From positions 33,051 through 97,050 of the forward strand of contig CAYYIV010000016.1 in the NCBI GenBank assembly GCA_964472095.1: DNA of 64,000 nucleotides. Reading direction: 5' to 3'. The number at the start of each line of letters is the position of its first letter. Position 1 is the stretch's first letter. Origin of the DNA: Pelagibius sp964472095. GTDB taxonomy: Bacteria > Pseudomonadota > Alphaproteobacteria > Kiloniellales > Kiloniellaceae. Made by a program: the position numbers and the translations under genes. The notes beneath the pieces were generated by a model. That model saw nothing but the letters and a program-made list of their open reading frames with translations, did not search any database and had not been told where the DNA came from. Shown one piece after another: positions 51,139 to 61,003 of the stretch.

Positions 51139-53439
51139 CTAAAACTGTGTTCCGAAGCTGAAGCTGAAGATCTCGGTCTCGTCGAAGTCTTCTTTCACGA
51201 GGGCGAAGCCGAGATCGATCACCAGCGGGCCGAAGGGCGAATTCCACGAGAGGCCGGTGCCCACCGTCACGCGCGGCGCGTTGGAGTCGTCCACCGTGAT
51301 CGGAATGCTGTTGTCGTCGATCGCCCAGGCCGCACCGACATCCGTGAACAGCCGAGCGCGGATATCCACGTCGAACGGCAGATCCAGCGGGAACGACGCT
51401 TCTACGGTGCCGGTGTAGAAGTTCTTGCCACCCAGCGCGTCACCGGTGTTGCGGTCGCGCGGCCCGATACCGCCGAACTCGAAGCCACGCGGCTGGCCGC
51501 CGCCCTTGAAGAAGCGATCGGAGATGCGCGTATCCTCGCCGAGGCCGATCATGGTGCCTCCGCTGCCGCGTACGCTCAGCGTGATGTCGTTTGCGACGGT
51601 GTAGTAGTAGCCCGCGTTCAAGCTGGAGCGCGCGAAAGTCACATCGCCGCCCAGACCGAAGAACTCGGTGCGGAGGCTGGTAATAAAGCCCTCGCGGGGG
51701 TCGAAACGGGAGTCGCGGGTGTCGTAGGTCAGCTCGTTGCTGATGCCGGAGCGCACCGTCGCGCCCTCTTCCGAGCGCACCAGCAGCGATGCATCGTTGT
51801 CGACGTCGGTGATGTCGCGATTTTCCAGAGTGTAGCGCACCACGTTGCGCAGCTCTTCGGTGATGTTGAAGCCGCCGCGCAGCGAGCCGCCGATGCGCTC
51901 CTCCTCAAAGGAGCTTTCATCGCTGCGGTCGTTGGTCGAGCGATAGAGGTCGACGCCGGCAGCAAGGTTGCGATCGAGGAAATAGGGCTCGGTAAAGCTG
52001 AAGTCGAGCTCGGTGGCTGCGCCGGCCAGGGTGAAACCGAGGCGGATGTCCTGACCGCGGCCCAGCAGGTTGCGCTCACGCAGACCGATGTTGCCGATCG
52101 GGCCATTGGCGGAGGAGAAACCGGCGCCGAAGGTGACGTCGCCGGTCGACTGCTCTTCCACCCCGACTCTCACGACCGTTCGATCCGGCGCGCTGCCCGG
52201 TTCGTTGTCGACGGTGACGGTCTTGAAGAAGCCGAGGTTTTGCACCCGCTGGCGCGACCGCCGCAGTTTCGAAGTGTTGAACGCGTCTCCCTCGACCAGC
52301 CGGAACTCGCGGCGGATGACACGGTCCAACGTACGAATGTTGCCTTCGATGTCGATGCGCTCGACGAAGACCTTCGGGCCTTCCTGGATATCGTAGTCGA
52401 TATCGATGGTGAGGTTTTCGCGATCGCGCTCGACGCGCGGGCGAATGTCGACGAAGGCATAACCGAGGTTGCCGACTGCATCGGTCAGCACTTCGATGGT
52501 CTCGTCGACTTCGCTGGCGCTGTACCAGTCGCCCTCTTCGGTGGTCACCTCGCTGCGCAGGACTTCCGGATCCAGGTTGCGCAGACCGGTCTGCAGGCCA
52601 ATCCTGCCGAAGCGGTAGCGCGGCCCCTCCTCAACCGTGAAGGTGACGATGAAGTCCTGCTGGTCCGGCGTCAGCTCGGCCACCACGGAGACCACGCGGA
52701 AGTCGGCATAGCCTTCGTTGAGGTAGAAGCGGCGCAGCAGTTCCCGGTCGAAGGTCAGGCGATCCGGATCGTAAGTGTCCGCAGATGTGAAGAAGTTCCA
52801 GAACGACGCCTCGACGGTGGTTACCTCGTCGCGCAGGGACGAGTCCGAGAACTCCCGGTTGCCGATGAAGTTGATCGAGCGGATCGAGGTCAGCGAGCCT
52901 TCGTTTATCTCGAAGGCCAAGTCGACGCGGTTCTGCTCGAGCTGGATGACCTTCGGCTCGACGGTCGCGGCGAAGCGACCGGAGCGGCGATAGATCTCCA
53001 GGATACGGTTGGTGTCGCTCTGTACTTTGGTGCGCGTGAACACGACGCGGGGCCGCAGCTCGATCTCCTGCTGCAACGTCTCGTTATCGATGCGCTGATT
53101 GCCCTCGAAGGCGATGCGATTGACGATCGGGTTTTCGGCCACCACGACGACCAGCGTGTCGCCCTCGCGCTCCAGGCGGACGTCGGCGAAGAGGCCGGTG
53201 GCAAAGAGGCTCTTCAGGGAGTCGTCGAGGCGGACCGGATCAAAGGGATCGCCGGGATTGACCCGCATGTAGGACCGCACGGTCGCCGCCTCGATACGCT
53301 GGGTGCCATCGATGCGGATGTCGCCGATGCGCCCCCCCGAGAGGATCGACTGGGCGGCGGATGACTGCGGAAGGGAGACCCAAACTGCACAGGAAAGCAG
53401 ATACGCCAAAGCAACGACGAGAAACCGTCCGCGAAACAC
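51139..53439 (-). CDS. bamA: outer membrane assembly factor BamA
   Basis: 766 residues. A signal peptide (VVALAYLLSCAVWVSLPQSSAAQ) is followed by five POTRA domains (about 30-420; the first begins IGDIRIDGTQRIEAATVRSYM) and a C-terminal Omp85 barrel. The barrel contains GGDVTFARSSLNAGYYY and the conserved loop FFKGGGQPRGFEFGGIGPRD, and the last residue is phenylalanine (SFGTQF), the outer-membrane beta signal. It inserts barrel proteins into the outer membrane. rseP lies 38 bp upstream. Confidence 0.97.
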   Translation of the reverse strand: MFRGRFLVVALAYLLSCAVWVSLPQSSAAQSILSGGRIGDIRIDGTQRIEAATVRSYMRVNPGDPFDPVRLDDSLKSLFATGLFADVRLEREGDTLVVVVAENPIVNRIAFEGNQRIDNETLQQEIELRPRVVFTRTKVQSDTNRILEIYRRSGRFAATVEPKVIQLEQNRVDLAFEINEGSLTSIRSINFIGNREFSDSSLRDEVTTVEASFWNFFTSADTYDPDRLTFDRELLRRFYLNEGYADFRVVSVVAELTPDQQDFIVTFTVEEGPRYRFGRIGLQTGLRNLDPEVLRSEVTTEEGDWYSASEVDETIEVLTDAVGNLGYAFVDIRPRVERDRENLTIDIDYDIQEGPKVFVERIDIEGNIRTLDRVIRREFRLVEGDAFNTSKLRRSRQRVQNLGFFKTVTVDNEPGSAPDRTVVRVGVEEQSTGDVTFGAGFSSANGPIGNIGLRERNLLGRGQDIRLGFTLAGAATELDFSFTEPYFLDRNLAAGVDLYRSTNDRSDESSFEEERIGGSLRGGFNITEELRNVVRYTLENRDITDVDNDASLLVRSEEGATVRSGISNELTYDTRDSRFDPREGFITSLRTEFFGLGGDVTFARSSLNAGYYYTVANDITLSVRGSGGTMIGLGEDTRISDRFFKGGGQPRGFEFGGIGPRDRNTGDALGGKNFYTGTVEASFPLDLPFDVDIRARLFTDVGAAWAIDDNSIPITVDDSNAPRVTVGTGLSWNSPFGPLVIDLGFALVKEDFDETEIFSFSFGTQF

Positions 53440-53477
53440 GTTTCCTTGTCCTTCCCCCGTGGCGCTGGTGCTGCTTT

Positions 53478-54614
53478 TTAGGTGCCCAGGCCTTTAACAA
53501 AATTCACCAGGCCATCGATCCGCAGGAGATCGTTCCAGGTTACGAAGACCATTAACGTCAATACCAGAGCCAATCCGATCCGAAAACCGTATTCTTGCGC
53601 CCGCTCGCCCAGGGGCCGTCCCCGCACGGCCTCGATGGCGTAGAACAGCAAGTGGCCGCCGTCCAGCATCGGCACCGGGAAAAGATTGATCAAACCCAGG
53701 TTGATGGACAGCACGGCGGCAAAGTAGATCACCGTGGTGATGCCGAGCTCGGCCGCCTGCCCGGATATCTGCGCGATGCGGATCGGTCCACCCAGTTCAT
53801 CGGTGCCGCGATCCCCGCGGATGATCTGGCCCAGAGCGGTAAAGGTCTGGTCGATGATGGAGAAAGTCTCGCGCGTCGCCTGCCAGACCGCCGTCGCCGG
53901 ATCGTGGCGGATATAGTCGGCGCCGCTGCGGCTGATACCCAGTCGGCCGACCTCATGCTCTTCACCAAGGCCGTTGGACAGCACGACCCGCGTGGGCGTC
54001 GCCTGCAGCTCGACCGTCGTGCCGTCGCGCAAGACCGTAAATCGCAGAGTCTGCTCGGGACGCAACGCAACGATCCGTTGCAGCTCTTCAAAGCGCGCAA
54101 CCGACTGCCCATTGACGGCAACGACCTCGTCGCCCACCAGGAAGCCGCCGGCCTCCGCGGCGGAGTCGGTCATCACCTCGCCCACAACGGCCGGGGTGAA
54201 CGGCTGGCCAACGATGCTGAACAGGCCGGCCAGCAGCACGATGGCGAAAAGGAAATTGGCGATCGGCCCGGCCGAGACGATCGCGGCGCGCTGCCCCAGG
54301 CGCTTGTGCGGGAAGGCCATGGCGCGGTCCTCGGCGCTCATGGCATCGTTGCCTTCCGCCGGCATGCTGGCGGCATTGGCGTCGCCGAACATCTTCACGT
54401 AGCCGCCAAGCGGGATCAGGCTGAACTTCCAGCGCGTGCCGGCCTTGTCGTTCCACCCGAAGATTTCGGGGCCAAAGCCGATGGAGAATACCTCGACGCG
54501 CACGCCGTTCCAGCGCGCCACCAGGTAGTGGCCAAGCTCGTGGACGAATACCAGGGCCGTGAGCACCGCCAGGAACGGCAGTCCGAAGCCGTAAAGTCCT
54601 CCAGAGAAATCCAT
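53478..54614 (-). CDS. rseP: RseP-type site-2 protease
   Basis: 378 residues, four membrane segments. The zinc motif HELGH is in VFVHELGHYLVARWNGVRVEVFSIGFGP, and the third ligand region is NLFPVPMLDGGHLLFYAIEAV. One PDZ domain lies between (about 120-200, GEVMTDSAAEAGGFLVGDEVVAVNGQSV). E. coli RseP releases sigma-E by cutting RseA and also clears signal peptides. Location between dxr and bamA is conserved across Proteobacteria. Confidence 0.96.
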   Translation of the reverse strand: MDFSGGLYGFGLPFLAVLTALVFVHELGHYLVARWNGVRVEVFSIGFGPEIFGWNDKAGTRWKFSLIPLGGYVKMFGDANAASMPAEGNDAMSAEDRAMAFPHKRLGQRAAIVSAGPIANFLFAIVLLAGLFSIVGQPFTPAVVGEVMTDSAAEAGGFLVGDEVVAVNGQSVARFEELQRIVALRPEQTLRFTVLRDGTTVELQATPTRVVLSNGLGEEHEVGRLGISRSGADYIRHDPATAVWQATRETFSIIDQTFTALGQIIRGDRGTDELGGPIRIAQISGQAAELGITTVIYFAAVLSINLGLINLFPVPMLDGGHLLFYAIEAVRGRPLGERAQEYGFRIGLALVLTLMVFVTWNDLLRIDGLVNFVKGLGT

Positions 54615-54789
54615 GATTTACAGCGTAATCCTACTGTTGTGCATCAGGATGAACCGGCAGCCTGTCGCGCGTCTGGGAGGTTCGGCCCCTGCCCCGAACT
54701 TGCGCCCGGAGGTGCCCCGGAACCAGCCCAGCTAGATACCGCAAAACCGTTACCAAAGAAAGGACTTAGCAGCCGGTCCAGGCTCCGAC

Positions 54790-55992
54790 TTAGGGTGCCG
54801 GAGCGTGGGCTTCAAGCAGCCCCCGGGCAGTTCGCCGTGCCAGGGCGTCGGCGGCCTCTACTTCGTCCAGGCTGGCCAGCACGATCGCCGGATGGGCGTC
54901 CAAGGTGCGCTCGACGATCTCTGTAATCTCGAGGAATCCGAGCCGGCCCGCCAGGAAGGCCGCCACGGCCTCCTCGTTGGCGGCATTCAACGTGATCGGC
55001 GCGGTGCCGCCGGCGCAGAGTGCGGCGCGCGCCAGCGCCAGGGCCGGGAACCGCAGCGGGTCCGGCGGCTCGAAGGTGAGCCTGCCGATGGCCGCCAGGT
55101 CGAGCCGCTCGACCGGCGTCTTCATGCGTTCGGGCCAGGCCAGGGCGTAGGCAATCGGGGTGCGCATGTCGGGCTGTCCGAGCTGCGCCAGCACCGAGCC
55201 GTCGACGTAGGCGACCATGGAGTGGATCACAGATTCCGGATGCACCAGGATGTCGATGCGCGGCTCCGGCATGTCGAACAGGAAGTGCGCCTCGATCAGC
55301 TCCAGGCCCTTGTTCATCATGGTGGCGGAGTCGACGGAGATCTTGGCGCCCATGTCCCAGTTCGGATGCGCAACGGCCTGGGCCGGCGTGACGGCGGCCA
55401 TGTCCGCCCGGCTGTAGGTGCGGAAAGGACCGCCGGAAGCGGTCAGAATGAGGCGGTCGACGCTGTCCGGATGCTCCAGGTCGAGCACCTGGAAGATCGC
55501 GTTGTGCTCGGAATCGACCGGCAGCAGCTGGGCGCCGCAGCGCTTCACCTCGGCGGTCATCAGGCTGCCGGCGCAGACCAGGGTTTCCTTGTTGGCGAGG
55601 CCTACCACACTGCCCTGGCGGATCGCCGAGAGGGTCGGTGCGAGACCCGCCGCGCCGACGATAGCGGCCATCACCCAGTCGGTCGGCCGCGCCGCCGCCT
55701 CGGCCACGGCAGCCGCGCCGGCTGCGACTTCGATGCCGCTGCCGCTGAGCGCCTCCTTGAGATCGCCATAGGCAGAGTCGTCGGCCACCACCGCCAGACG
55801 GGCACCGAACCGCTTGGCCTGCATGGCCAGGCGGGCCACCGACCGGTTGGCGGTCAGCACCTCAACGTCGAAGGCGCCGGGATTGCGCTCCACCAGGTCC
55901 AGGGTGCTGCAACCGATCGAGCCGGTCGATCCGAGGATCGAGAGCCGGCGTGGCTGGCTGGCGGACTTCGGCGATGTCGACGCCAAGGACAT
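54790..55992 (-). CDS. dxr: 1-deoxy-D-xylulose 5-phosphate reductoisomerase
   Basis: 400 residues. It makes MEP, the substrate of IspD encoded at 6169. NADPH-binding start RLSILGSTGSIGCSTLDLVERNP, metal-site stretch LLPVDSEHNAIFQVL, the serine loop ASGGPFRTYSRADM, KISVDSATMMNKGLELIEAHFLF and NAANEEAVAAFLAGRLGFLEI. All are typical. A 175-bp gap to rseP holds nothing I can identify. The start is 1 bp from the cdsA stop. Confidence 0.97.
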   Translation of the reverse strand: MSLASTSPKSASQPRRLSILGSTGSIGCSTLDLVERNPGAFDVEVLTANRSVARLAMQAKRFGARLAVVADDSAYGDLKEALSGSGIEVAAGAAAVAEAAARPTDWVMAAIVGAAGLAPTLSAIRQGSVVGLANKETLVCAGSLMTAEVKRCGAQLLPVDSEHNAIFQVLDLEHPDSVDRLILTASGGPFRTYSRADMAAVTPAQAVAHPNWDMGAKISVDSATMMNKGLELIEAHFLFDMPEPRIDILVHPESVIHSMVAYVDGSVLAQLGQPDMRTPIAYALAWPERMKTPVERLDLAAIGRLTFEPPDPLRFPALALARAALCAGGTAPITLNAANEEAVAAFLAGRLGFLEITEIVERTLDAHPAIVLASLDEVEAADALARRTARGLLEAHAPAP

Positions 55993-55993
55993 G

Positions 55994-56776
55994 TCAGATC
56001 GTATCCTTCACAACCCAGATGAACAGGAACGCAATCGGCAGCACCGCCAGCAAGCCGTCTACTCGGTCCAGGATACCACCATGCCCGGGAATGATGTGAC
56101 CGGAATCCTTCACCCCGAAGCGGCGCTTGCACCAGGACTCGAGAAGGTCCCCGCCCTGGGCAATCACGGCGAGAACCATGCCGCCGACCACCAGCAGGAT
56201 CGCATCGCCGATGTGGAAGCTGGCGGCCAGCACGCCGACCAGGGCGGCCGAGAAGGCACCGCCGGCAAGCCCTGCCCAGGTCTTGTTGGGACTGATGGCC
56301 GGCGCCAGCTTCGGTCCGCCGATGCCGCGCCCGGCGAAGTAGGCGCCGATGTCGGTGGCCCAGACCACCGCCAGCAGCCAGAACACCAGATCGCGGCCCT
56401 GCGCCGGCACGTTGCGCAGCCAGAGGAAAGCCAGGCAGGCGGCGCCGATATAGAGCATGCCGAGAGCGATCCAGGGGACCTGGCGTCGCCGGGTGAACCA
56501 GGTCGCAATCGCCGCCGCCGCGGTCCCCGCCAGCAGCACCGCCAGGGCAAGCTGCGGGCTGCCGAGGGCGAAGGTCAGCGGCACCGCGACCAGCGCGGCG
56601 ACGGCAAGCGCGCCACCGGCCCCCATCCCGCCCTGGCCGCAGAGCCGCGCCCACTCCCAGCCCATCAGGCCGGCCGCCAGAATCACCAAGCCGACGAACC
56701 AGATGCCGCCGAAATAGATCGCAAGCAGAACCAGCGGGGCCAGCACCACCGCCGAGAGGATGCGGGTCATCAGCAA
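55994..56776 (-). CDS. cdsA: phosphatidate cytidylyltransferase
   Basis: 260 residues, about eight membrane segments. The family signature near the C-terminus reads SWCKRRFGVKDSGHIIPGHGGILDRVDGLL. It makes CDP-diacylglycerol, the precursor of all phospholipids and so of the PgpA substrate. Also seen are DIGAYFAGRGIGGPKLAPAISPNKTWAGLAGG. It is 12 bp after uppS. Confidence 0.95.
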   Translation of the reverse strand: MLMTRILSAVVLAPLVLLAIYFGGIWFVGLVILAAGLMGWEWARLCGQGGMGAGGALAVAALVAVPLTFALGSPQLALAVLLAGTAAAAIATWFTRRRQVPWIALGMLYIGAACLAFLWLRNVPAQGRDLVFWLLAVVWATDIGAYFAGRGIGGPKLAPAISPNKTWAGLAGGAFSAALVGVLAASFHIGDAILLVVGGMVLAVIAQGGDLLESWCKRRFGVKDSGHIIPGHGGILDRVDGLLAVLPIAFLFIWVVKDTI

Positions 56777-56788
56777 GGGAAAGGCGTC

Positions 56789-57526
56789 CTACAGCGATTC
56801 GGCCGCCGCGCCGTAGCGTCGCTCGCGCCGGCGAAACTCCGCGACGGCGGCTTCGAGGTCTCCCTTCTCGAAGTCGGGCCACAGCTTGTCGACGAAGATG
56901 AACTCGCTGTAGGCCGACTGCCACAAGAGGAAATTGCTGAGCCGCTGCTCACCCGAAGTCCGGATGACCAGGTCGGGATCGGGAATGCCGGCGGTCAGCA
57001 GCCCGGCGGCGAAGCATTCCTCGTCGATGTCCTCGGGCGCGATCTCTCCGGCGGCCACGGCGGCAGCCAGTTGGCGGGCCGCCGCGGTGATCTCCTGGCG
57101 GCCGCCGTAGCTGAGGGCGATGACCAGGTCGAGCGCCTCATTCTCCGCGGTGCGCGCTTCGGCGTCCGAAATCAGCCGCACAATGTCCTGCGGCAGGCGG
57201 TCGCGCTCGCCGATGACGCGCAGGCGGATGCCGTTCTTGTGGAACTCGGCGATCTCGCTCTGCAGATAGCGGCGCAAGAGGCCCATAAGGTCCTCCACCT
57301 CGCGGGTCGAGCGGCGCCAGTTTTCCGAGGAAAAGCCGAACAGCGTCAGGAAGGGAATGCCCATTTCGAGCGCGCCAACAACGCAGCGCCGCACCGCTTC
57401 CGCACCCTGACGATGGCCCAGCGTGCGGGGCAGGCCCCGGGCGTTCGCCCAGCGGCCGTTGCCGTCCATGATGATCGCAACATGCCGCGGCGATGGCGAA
57501 TTCCGAGAGAAGCGTGCGTCGTCCAT
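56789..57526 (-). CDS. uppS: undecaprenyl diphosphate synthase (cis-prenyltransferase)
   Basis: 245 residues from the ATG at 57526, which has AAGAAGG just upstream; a start at 57574 would add 16 basic residues. The active site is HVAIIMDGNGRWANARG, with GHRQGAEAVRR, LTLFGFSSENWRRS and the C-terminal DLVIRTSGEQRLSNFLLWQSAYSEFIF. It makes the lipid carrier for peptidoglycan and O-antigen. It lies between frr and cdsA. Confidence 0.96.
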   Translation of the reverse strand: MDDARFSRNSPSPRHVAIIMDGNGRWANARGLPRTLGHRQGAEAVRRCVVGALEMGIPFLTLFGFSSENWRRSTREVEDLMGLLRRYLQSEIAEFHKNGIRLRVIGERDRLPQDIVRLISDAEARTAENEALDLVIALSYGGRQEITAAARQLAAAVAAGEIAPEDIDEECFAAGLLTAGIPDPDLVIRTSGEQRLSNFLLWQSAYSEFIFVDKLWPDFEKGDLEAAVAEFRRRERRYGAAAESL

Positions 57527-57584
57527 TGCCTTCTTCGATCGGGGCTGGCGGAGTCGAAACGTCTGGTAAAGCACTCGACGGAAC

Positions 57585-58142
57585 CTAGACCTGGAGGATT
57601 TCCTCTTCCTTCTGGGCCAGGGCCTCGTCGATCTTCTTGATGTGCTTGTCCGTCAGCTGCTGCATCTGCTCGGACCAATGATGATGCTCATCTTTGGAGA
57701 TTTCGTGATCTTTTTCCATTTTCTTCAGCATCTCCATGCCGTCGCGGCGGACATTGCGGACCGCGACCCGGGCCTGCTCACCATACTTGCCGGCGATCTT
57801 GGTGAGCTCGACGCGGCGCTCCTCGGAGAGCGCGGGAATCGGCACGCGAACGAGCTGGCCGTCGGAGGCCGGGTTCAGCCCGAGGCCCGATTCCCGGATT
57901 GCGCGCTCGACGGCGCCAACCATGCCGCGGTCCCAGACCTGGACCGTGACCATGCGCGGCTCCGGCACGCTGATGGAACCGACCTGGTTCAGGGGCATGT
58001 TGCTGCCGTAGGCTTCCACCTGGATGGGCTCCAGCAGGCCGGCGGAGGCGCGCCCGGTCCGCAGGCCGGCGAACTCCTTGTGAAGGGCCTCGATGGCGCC
58101 GTCCATGCGGCGCGTTATATCGCGTAGATCAGGGTCTGCCAC
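57585..58142 (-). CDS. frr: ribosome recycling factor
   Basis: 185 residues, normal length. Motifs: MDGAIEALHKEFAGLRTGRASAGLLEPIQVEAYGS, GLNPASDGQLVRVPIPALSEERRVELTKIAGKYGEQARVAVRNVRRDGM and a C-terminal helix ending DEALAQKEEEILQV. It splits post-termination ribosomes with EF-G. The gap to pyrH is 3 bp. Confidence 0.97.
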   Translation of the reverse strand: MADPDLRDITRRMDGAIEALHKEFAGLRTGRASAGLLEPIQVEAYGSNMPLNQVGSISVPEPRMVTVQVWDRGMVGAVERAIRESGLGLNPASDGQLVRVPIPALSEERRVELTKIAGKYGEQARVAVRNVRRDGMEMLKKMEKDHEISKDEHHHWSEQMQQLTDKHIKKIDEALAQKEEEILQV

Positions 58143-58145
58143 GGA

Positions 58146-58892
58146 TCATCCCTCGTTTTTCACCAGTGTGAAGCAACCTTTGCCGGAGAGGACCTCGGCG
58201 AAGGCACCGGGTTTGTATATTGAGAACACAAGGATAGGGATAGCGTTTTCCCGGGCAAGGGAGATCGCGGCGTGATCCATGACGCCGAGATCGTCGGTCA
58301 GCACCCGCATGTAGCTGAGGGTGTCGTAGCGCTTGGCCCCGGGGTTCTTGGCCGGGTCGGCATCGTAGACGCCGTCTACCTTGGTGCCCTTCAGCAGCAC
58401 GTCGCAGCCCATTTCCGAGGCGCGCAGCGCGGCAGCGGTGTCCGTCGTGAAGAAGGGATTGCCGGTCCCGGCGGCGAAGATCACCACCCGGCCCTTTTCC
58501 ATGTGGCGGACGGCACGCCGGCGGATGTAGGGCTCGGCCACCGTGGCCATCGGGATCGCCGACTGCACCCGGGTATCGACGCCGACGTTCTCCAGGGCAC
58601 TCTGCAGGGCGAGCGCGTTGATCACCGTCGCCAGCATACCCATGTAGTCAGCCGAGGCGCGCTCCATACCGCGCGAGGCGGCCGACACGCCGCGGAAGAT
58701 GTTGCCTCCCCCGACCACCAGGCAGACATCGAAGCCCAGGCTGCGCACCTGGGCGACGTCGGCGGCGATCTGGGCCACCATGCCGGGATCCATGCCGTAT
58801 TCGCGGTCGCCCATCAGGGCCTCGCCGGAAATCTTCAGCAGGACGCGCTTGTACTTGTGGGGGCTGTCGGCCCGGCTTTGCTTTTTGGACAT
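58146..58892 (-). CDS. pyrH: uridylate kinase
   Basis: 248 residues of the amino-acid-kinase fold. It phosphorylates UMP. Stretches: YKRVLLKISGEALMGDREYGMDP, VCLVVGGGNIFRGVSAASRGMERASADYMGMLATVINALALQ, VIFAAGTGNPFFTTDTAAALRASEMGCDVLLKGTKVDGVYDADP and MDHAAISLARENAIPILVFSI. The 198-bp gap to tsf shows no clear gene. Confidence 0.97.
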   Translation of the reverse strand: MSKKQSRADSPHKYKRVLLKISGEALMGDREYGMDPGMVAQIAADVAQVRSLGFDVCLVVGGGNIFRGVSAASRGMERASADYMGMLATVINALALQSALENVGVDTRVQSAIPMATVAEPYIRRRAVRHMEKGRVVIFAAGTGNPFFTTDTAAALRASEMGCDVLLKGTKVDGVYDADPAKNPGAKRYDTLSYMRVLTDDLGVMDHAAISLARENAIPILVFSIYKPGAFAEVLSGKGCFTLVKNEG

Positions 58893-59090
58893 GAGCCCCT
58901 TTTGAACTCCGGCGACTTGTACTCAGGCAGCGGCCAAGCCCGGCGACGGGAATCGGGGACCGGGCCCCAGCCGGTGAAAGCGGGCACATGGTAATGCGCC
59001 CGAACGCGTCATGCCAGGGGGGCGACGCCGCCCGGCAGAGCCGCCTCCATTTGACACGGAGAGAAGCGGTCCGCCGCGGCTGCCGCGATA

Positions 59091-60017
59091 TCAGCCACCA
59101 AGGGTGGCGGCCACCTCCGCGGCGAAATCCTGTTCCTCGCGCTCGATCCCCTCGCCGAGCTGGATGCGCACGAAGCCGGCGACGGCGACCGGCGCACCGA
59201 CGTCCTTGGCTGCCGCTTCCAGCACCTTGGAGACCTTGGTCTCGCCGTCGAAGACGAAGGTCTGCTCGAGCAGGCAGGCCTCTTCGTAGAACTTGCGCAG
59301 GCGGCCTTCGACCATCTTGGCGATGACGTCTTCCGGCTTGCCGCTGGCGCGGGCCTGCTCGCTCAGCACGCCGCGCTCGCGCTCCAGCGCACTGGCATCG
59401 ACACCGCTGCGGTCGACCGCCTGCGGATGCGCCGCCGCCACGTGCATGGCGAGCTGCTTGCCGAGGGCTTCCAGCTTGCCCTTGTCACCGGTCGACTCGA
59501 GACCGACCAGCACGCCGATCTTGCCGAGGCCCGGCGCGGTCTGGTTGTGGATGTAGGAGCACACCACGCCGTCGCCCACGGTGACGCCGGCGGCGCGGCG
59601 CAGGTTCATATTCTCGCCGATCTTGGCGATCATGTTGGTCAGCTCGTCGGCCACGGCATTGCCGCTGCCCGGGAACTTGGCGGCCTTGAGCGCCTCGATA
59701 TCGCCGCCGACCTGCAGGGCGGTCTCGGCGACCTTGCGCACGAAGTCCTGGAAGCCGTCGTTGCGGGCGACGAAATCGGTCTCGGAGTTGACCTCGACCA
59801 CGGCACCCCTGGCGCCCTCGGCGGCGACGCCGACCAGGCCCTCGGCCGCCACGCGGCCGGCCTTCTTGGCCGCTGCGGCCAGGCCCTTCTTGCGCAGCCA
59901 GTCGACGGCCGCTTCCAGGTCGCCGCCGCTCTCGGTCAGCGCCTTCTTGCAATCCATCATTCCGGCGCCGGAGGTCTCGCGCAGCTCTTTCACCAGCGTC
60001 GCTGTGATTTCAGCCAT
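59091..60017 (-). CDS. tsf: elongation factor Ts
   Basis: 308 residues. It reloads EF-Tu with GTP. The N-terminal UBA-like domain reads TLVKELRETSGAGMMDCKKALTE, followed by TDFVARNDGFQDF and the dimerisation domain. Also present are SYIHNQTAPGLGKIGVLV and a C-terminal EQTFVFDGETKVSKVLE. It is downstream of rpsB, separated by a 131-bp gap with a strong hairpin. Confidence 0.97.
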   Translation of the reverse strand: MAEITATLVKELRETSGAGMMDCKKALTESGGDLEAAVDWLRKKGLAAAAKKAGRVAAEGLVGVAAEGARGAVVEVNSETDFVARNDGFQDFVRKVAETALQVGGDIEALKAAKFPGSGNAVADELTNMIAKIGENMNLRRAAGVTVGDGVVCSYIHNQTAPGLGKIGVLVGLESTGDKGKLEALGKQLAMHVAAAHPQAVDRSGVDASALERERGVLSEQARASGKPEDVIAKMVEGRLRKFYEEACLLEQTFVFDGETKVSKVLEAAAKDVGAPVAVAGFVRIQLGEGIEREEQDFAAEVAATLGG

Positions 60018-60103
60018 GACGGAATCCTTTTTTCTTTGAAGTCTTGAGCGGCCCTTCGGAGCCTGCGCTCGGGGCCCGTCTTGCGGGAGTCAGGTTGCCG
60101 TTC

Positions 60104-60133
60104 GGGGAGGCCGGCGGCGACGGCCGGCTCCCC
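60104..60133 (-). other. strong hairpin between rpsB and tsf
   Basis: GGGGAG with GCCGG on one side pairs with CCGGC and CTCCCC on the other, with one bulged base. There is no clear T-run after it on the minus strand. It could attenuate tsf transcription or stabilise the rpsB end. Confidence 0.4.
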
Positions 60134-60148
60134 GCGGCAAAGCTGCGA

Positions 60149-60967
60149 TCACGCTTGCGGTGCGGCTTCCTTGGCAGCCTCTTCGGCCGCCGGAGCGACG
60201 GCTTCGGCCTCGCCGGCTTCCGGCAGAGGTTCGACCGGCACCTCGACCGCCTCGCCGATGTCGGCACCGCTGGCGGTCATCTCGGCCTGGATGCCGTCGA
60301 GCACGGCGTCGGCGATCAGATCGCAGTACAGCCCGATGGCGCGCAGGGCATCATCGTTGCCCGGCACCGGGAAGCTCACACCGTCAGGATCGGAATTGGA
60401 ATCGAGCACCCCGATCACCGGGATGTTGAGGTTGCCCGCCTCTTCGACCGCGATGTGCTCCTTGTTGGTATCGATGACGAAGAGCACGTCCGGCAGGCCG
60501 CCCATCTCCTTGATGCCGCCCAGCGCGCGCTCCAGCTTGTCGCGCTCGCGGGTGAGGTTCAGAACCTCCTTCTTGGTCAGGCCGGTCTGGTCTTCGGACA
60601 GCAGTTCCTCGACCGCGCGCAGGCGTTTGATCGAATTGGAGATCGTCTTCCAGTTCGTCAGCATGCCGCCCAGCCAGCGGTGGTTGACGTAGTACTGGCC
60701 GCAGCGCTTGGCCGCCTCGGCCACCTTGTCGCTGGCCTGGCGCTTGGTGCCGACGAAGAGCACGCGGCCGCCGCCGGCGACGATGTTGCGCACGGTGAGC
60801 AGAGCCTGGTTCAGCAGCGGAACCGTCTGTTCGAGGTCGATGATGTGAATACCGTTGCGGATCCCGAAAATGTAGGGAGCCATGCGCGGGTTCCAGCGAC
60901 GGGTGGTATGTCCAAAGTGAACGCCAGCTTCGAGAAGCTGACGCATCGAGGGGCTCGGAAGCGCCAT
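60149..60967 (-). CDS. rpsB: 30S ribosomal protein S2
   Basis: 272 residues. It begins with the family MRQLLEAGVHFGHTTRRWNPRMAPYIFG and contains VLFVGTKRQASDKVAEAAKRCGQYYVNHRWLGGMLTNW and FVIDTNKEHIAVEEAGNLNIPVIGVLDSN. The last 30 residues form an acidic Ala/Glu/Pro extension (ending AAKEAAPQA), as is common in alphaproteobacteria. Upstream lie a promoter candidate and a structured leader. Confidence 0.98.
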   Translation of the reverse strand: MALPSPSMRQLLEAGVHFGHTTRRWNPRMAPYIFGIRNGIHIIDLEQTVPLLNQALLTVRNIVAGGGRVLFVGTKRQASDKVAEAAKRCGQYYVNHRWLGGMLTNWKTISNSIKRLRAVEELLSEDQTGLTKKEVLNLTRERDKLERALGGIKEMGGLPDVLFVIDTNKEHIAVEEAGNLNIPVIGVLDSNSDPDGVSFPVPGNDDALRAIGLYCDLIADAVLDGIQAEMTASGADIGEAVEVPVEPLPEAGEAEAVAPAAEEAAKEAAPQA

Positions 60968-61003
60968 GAGATGTTCTCCGGTTGGTCCACCGCGGGCCTG
61001 TCA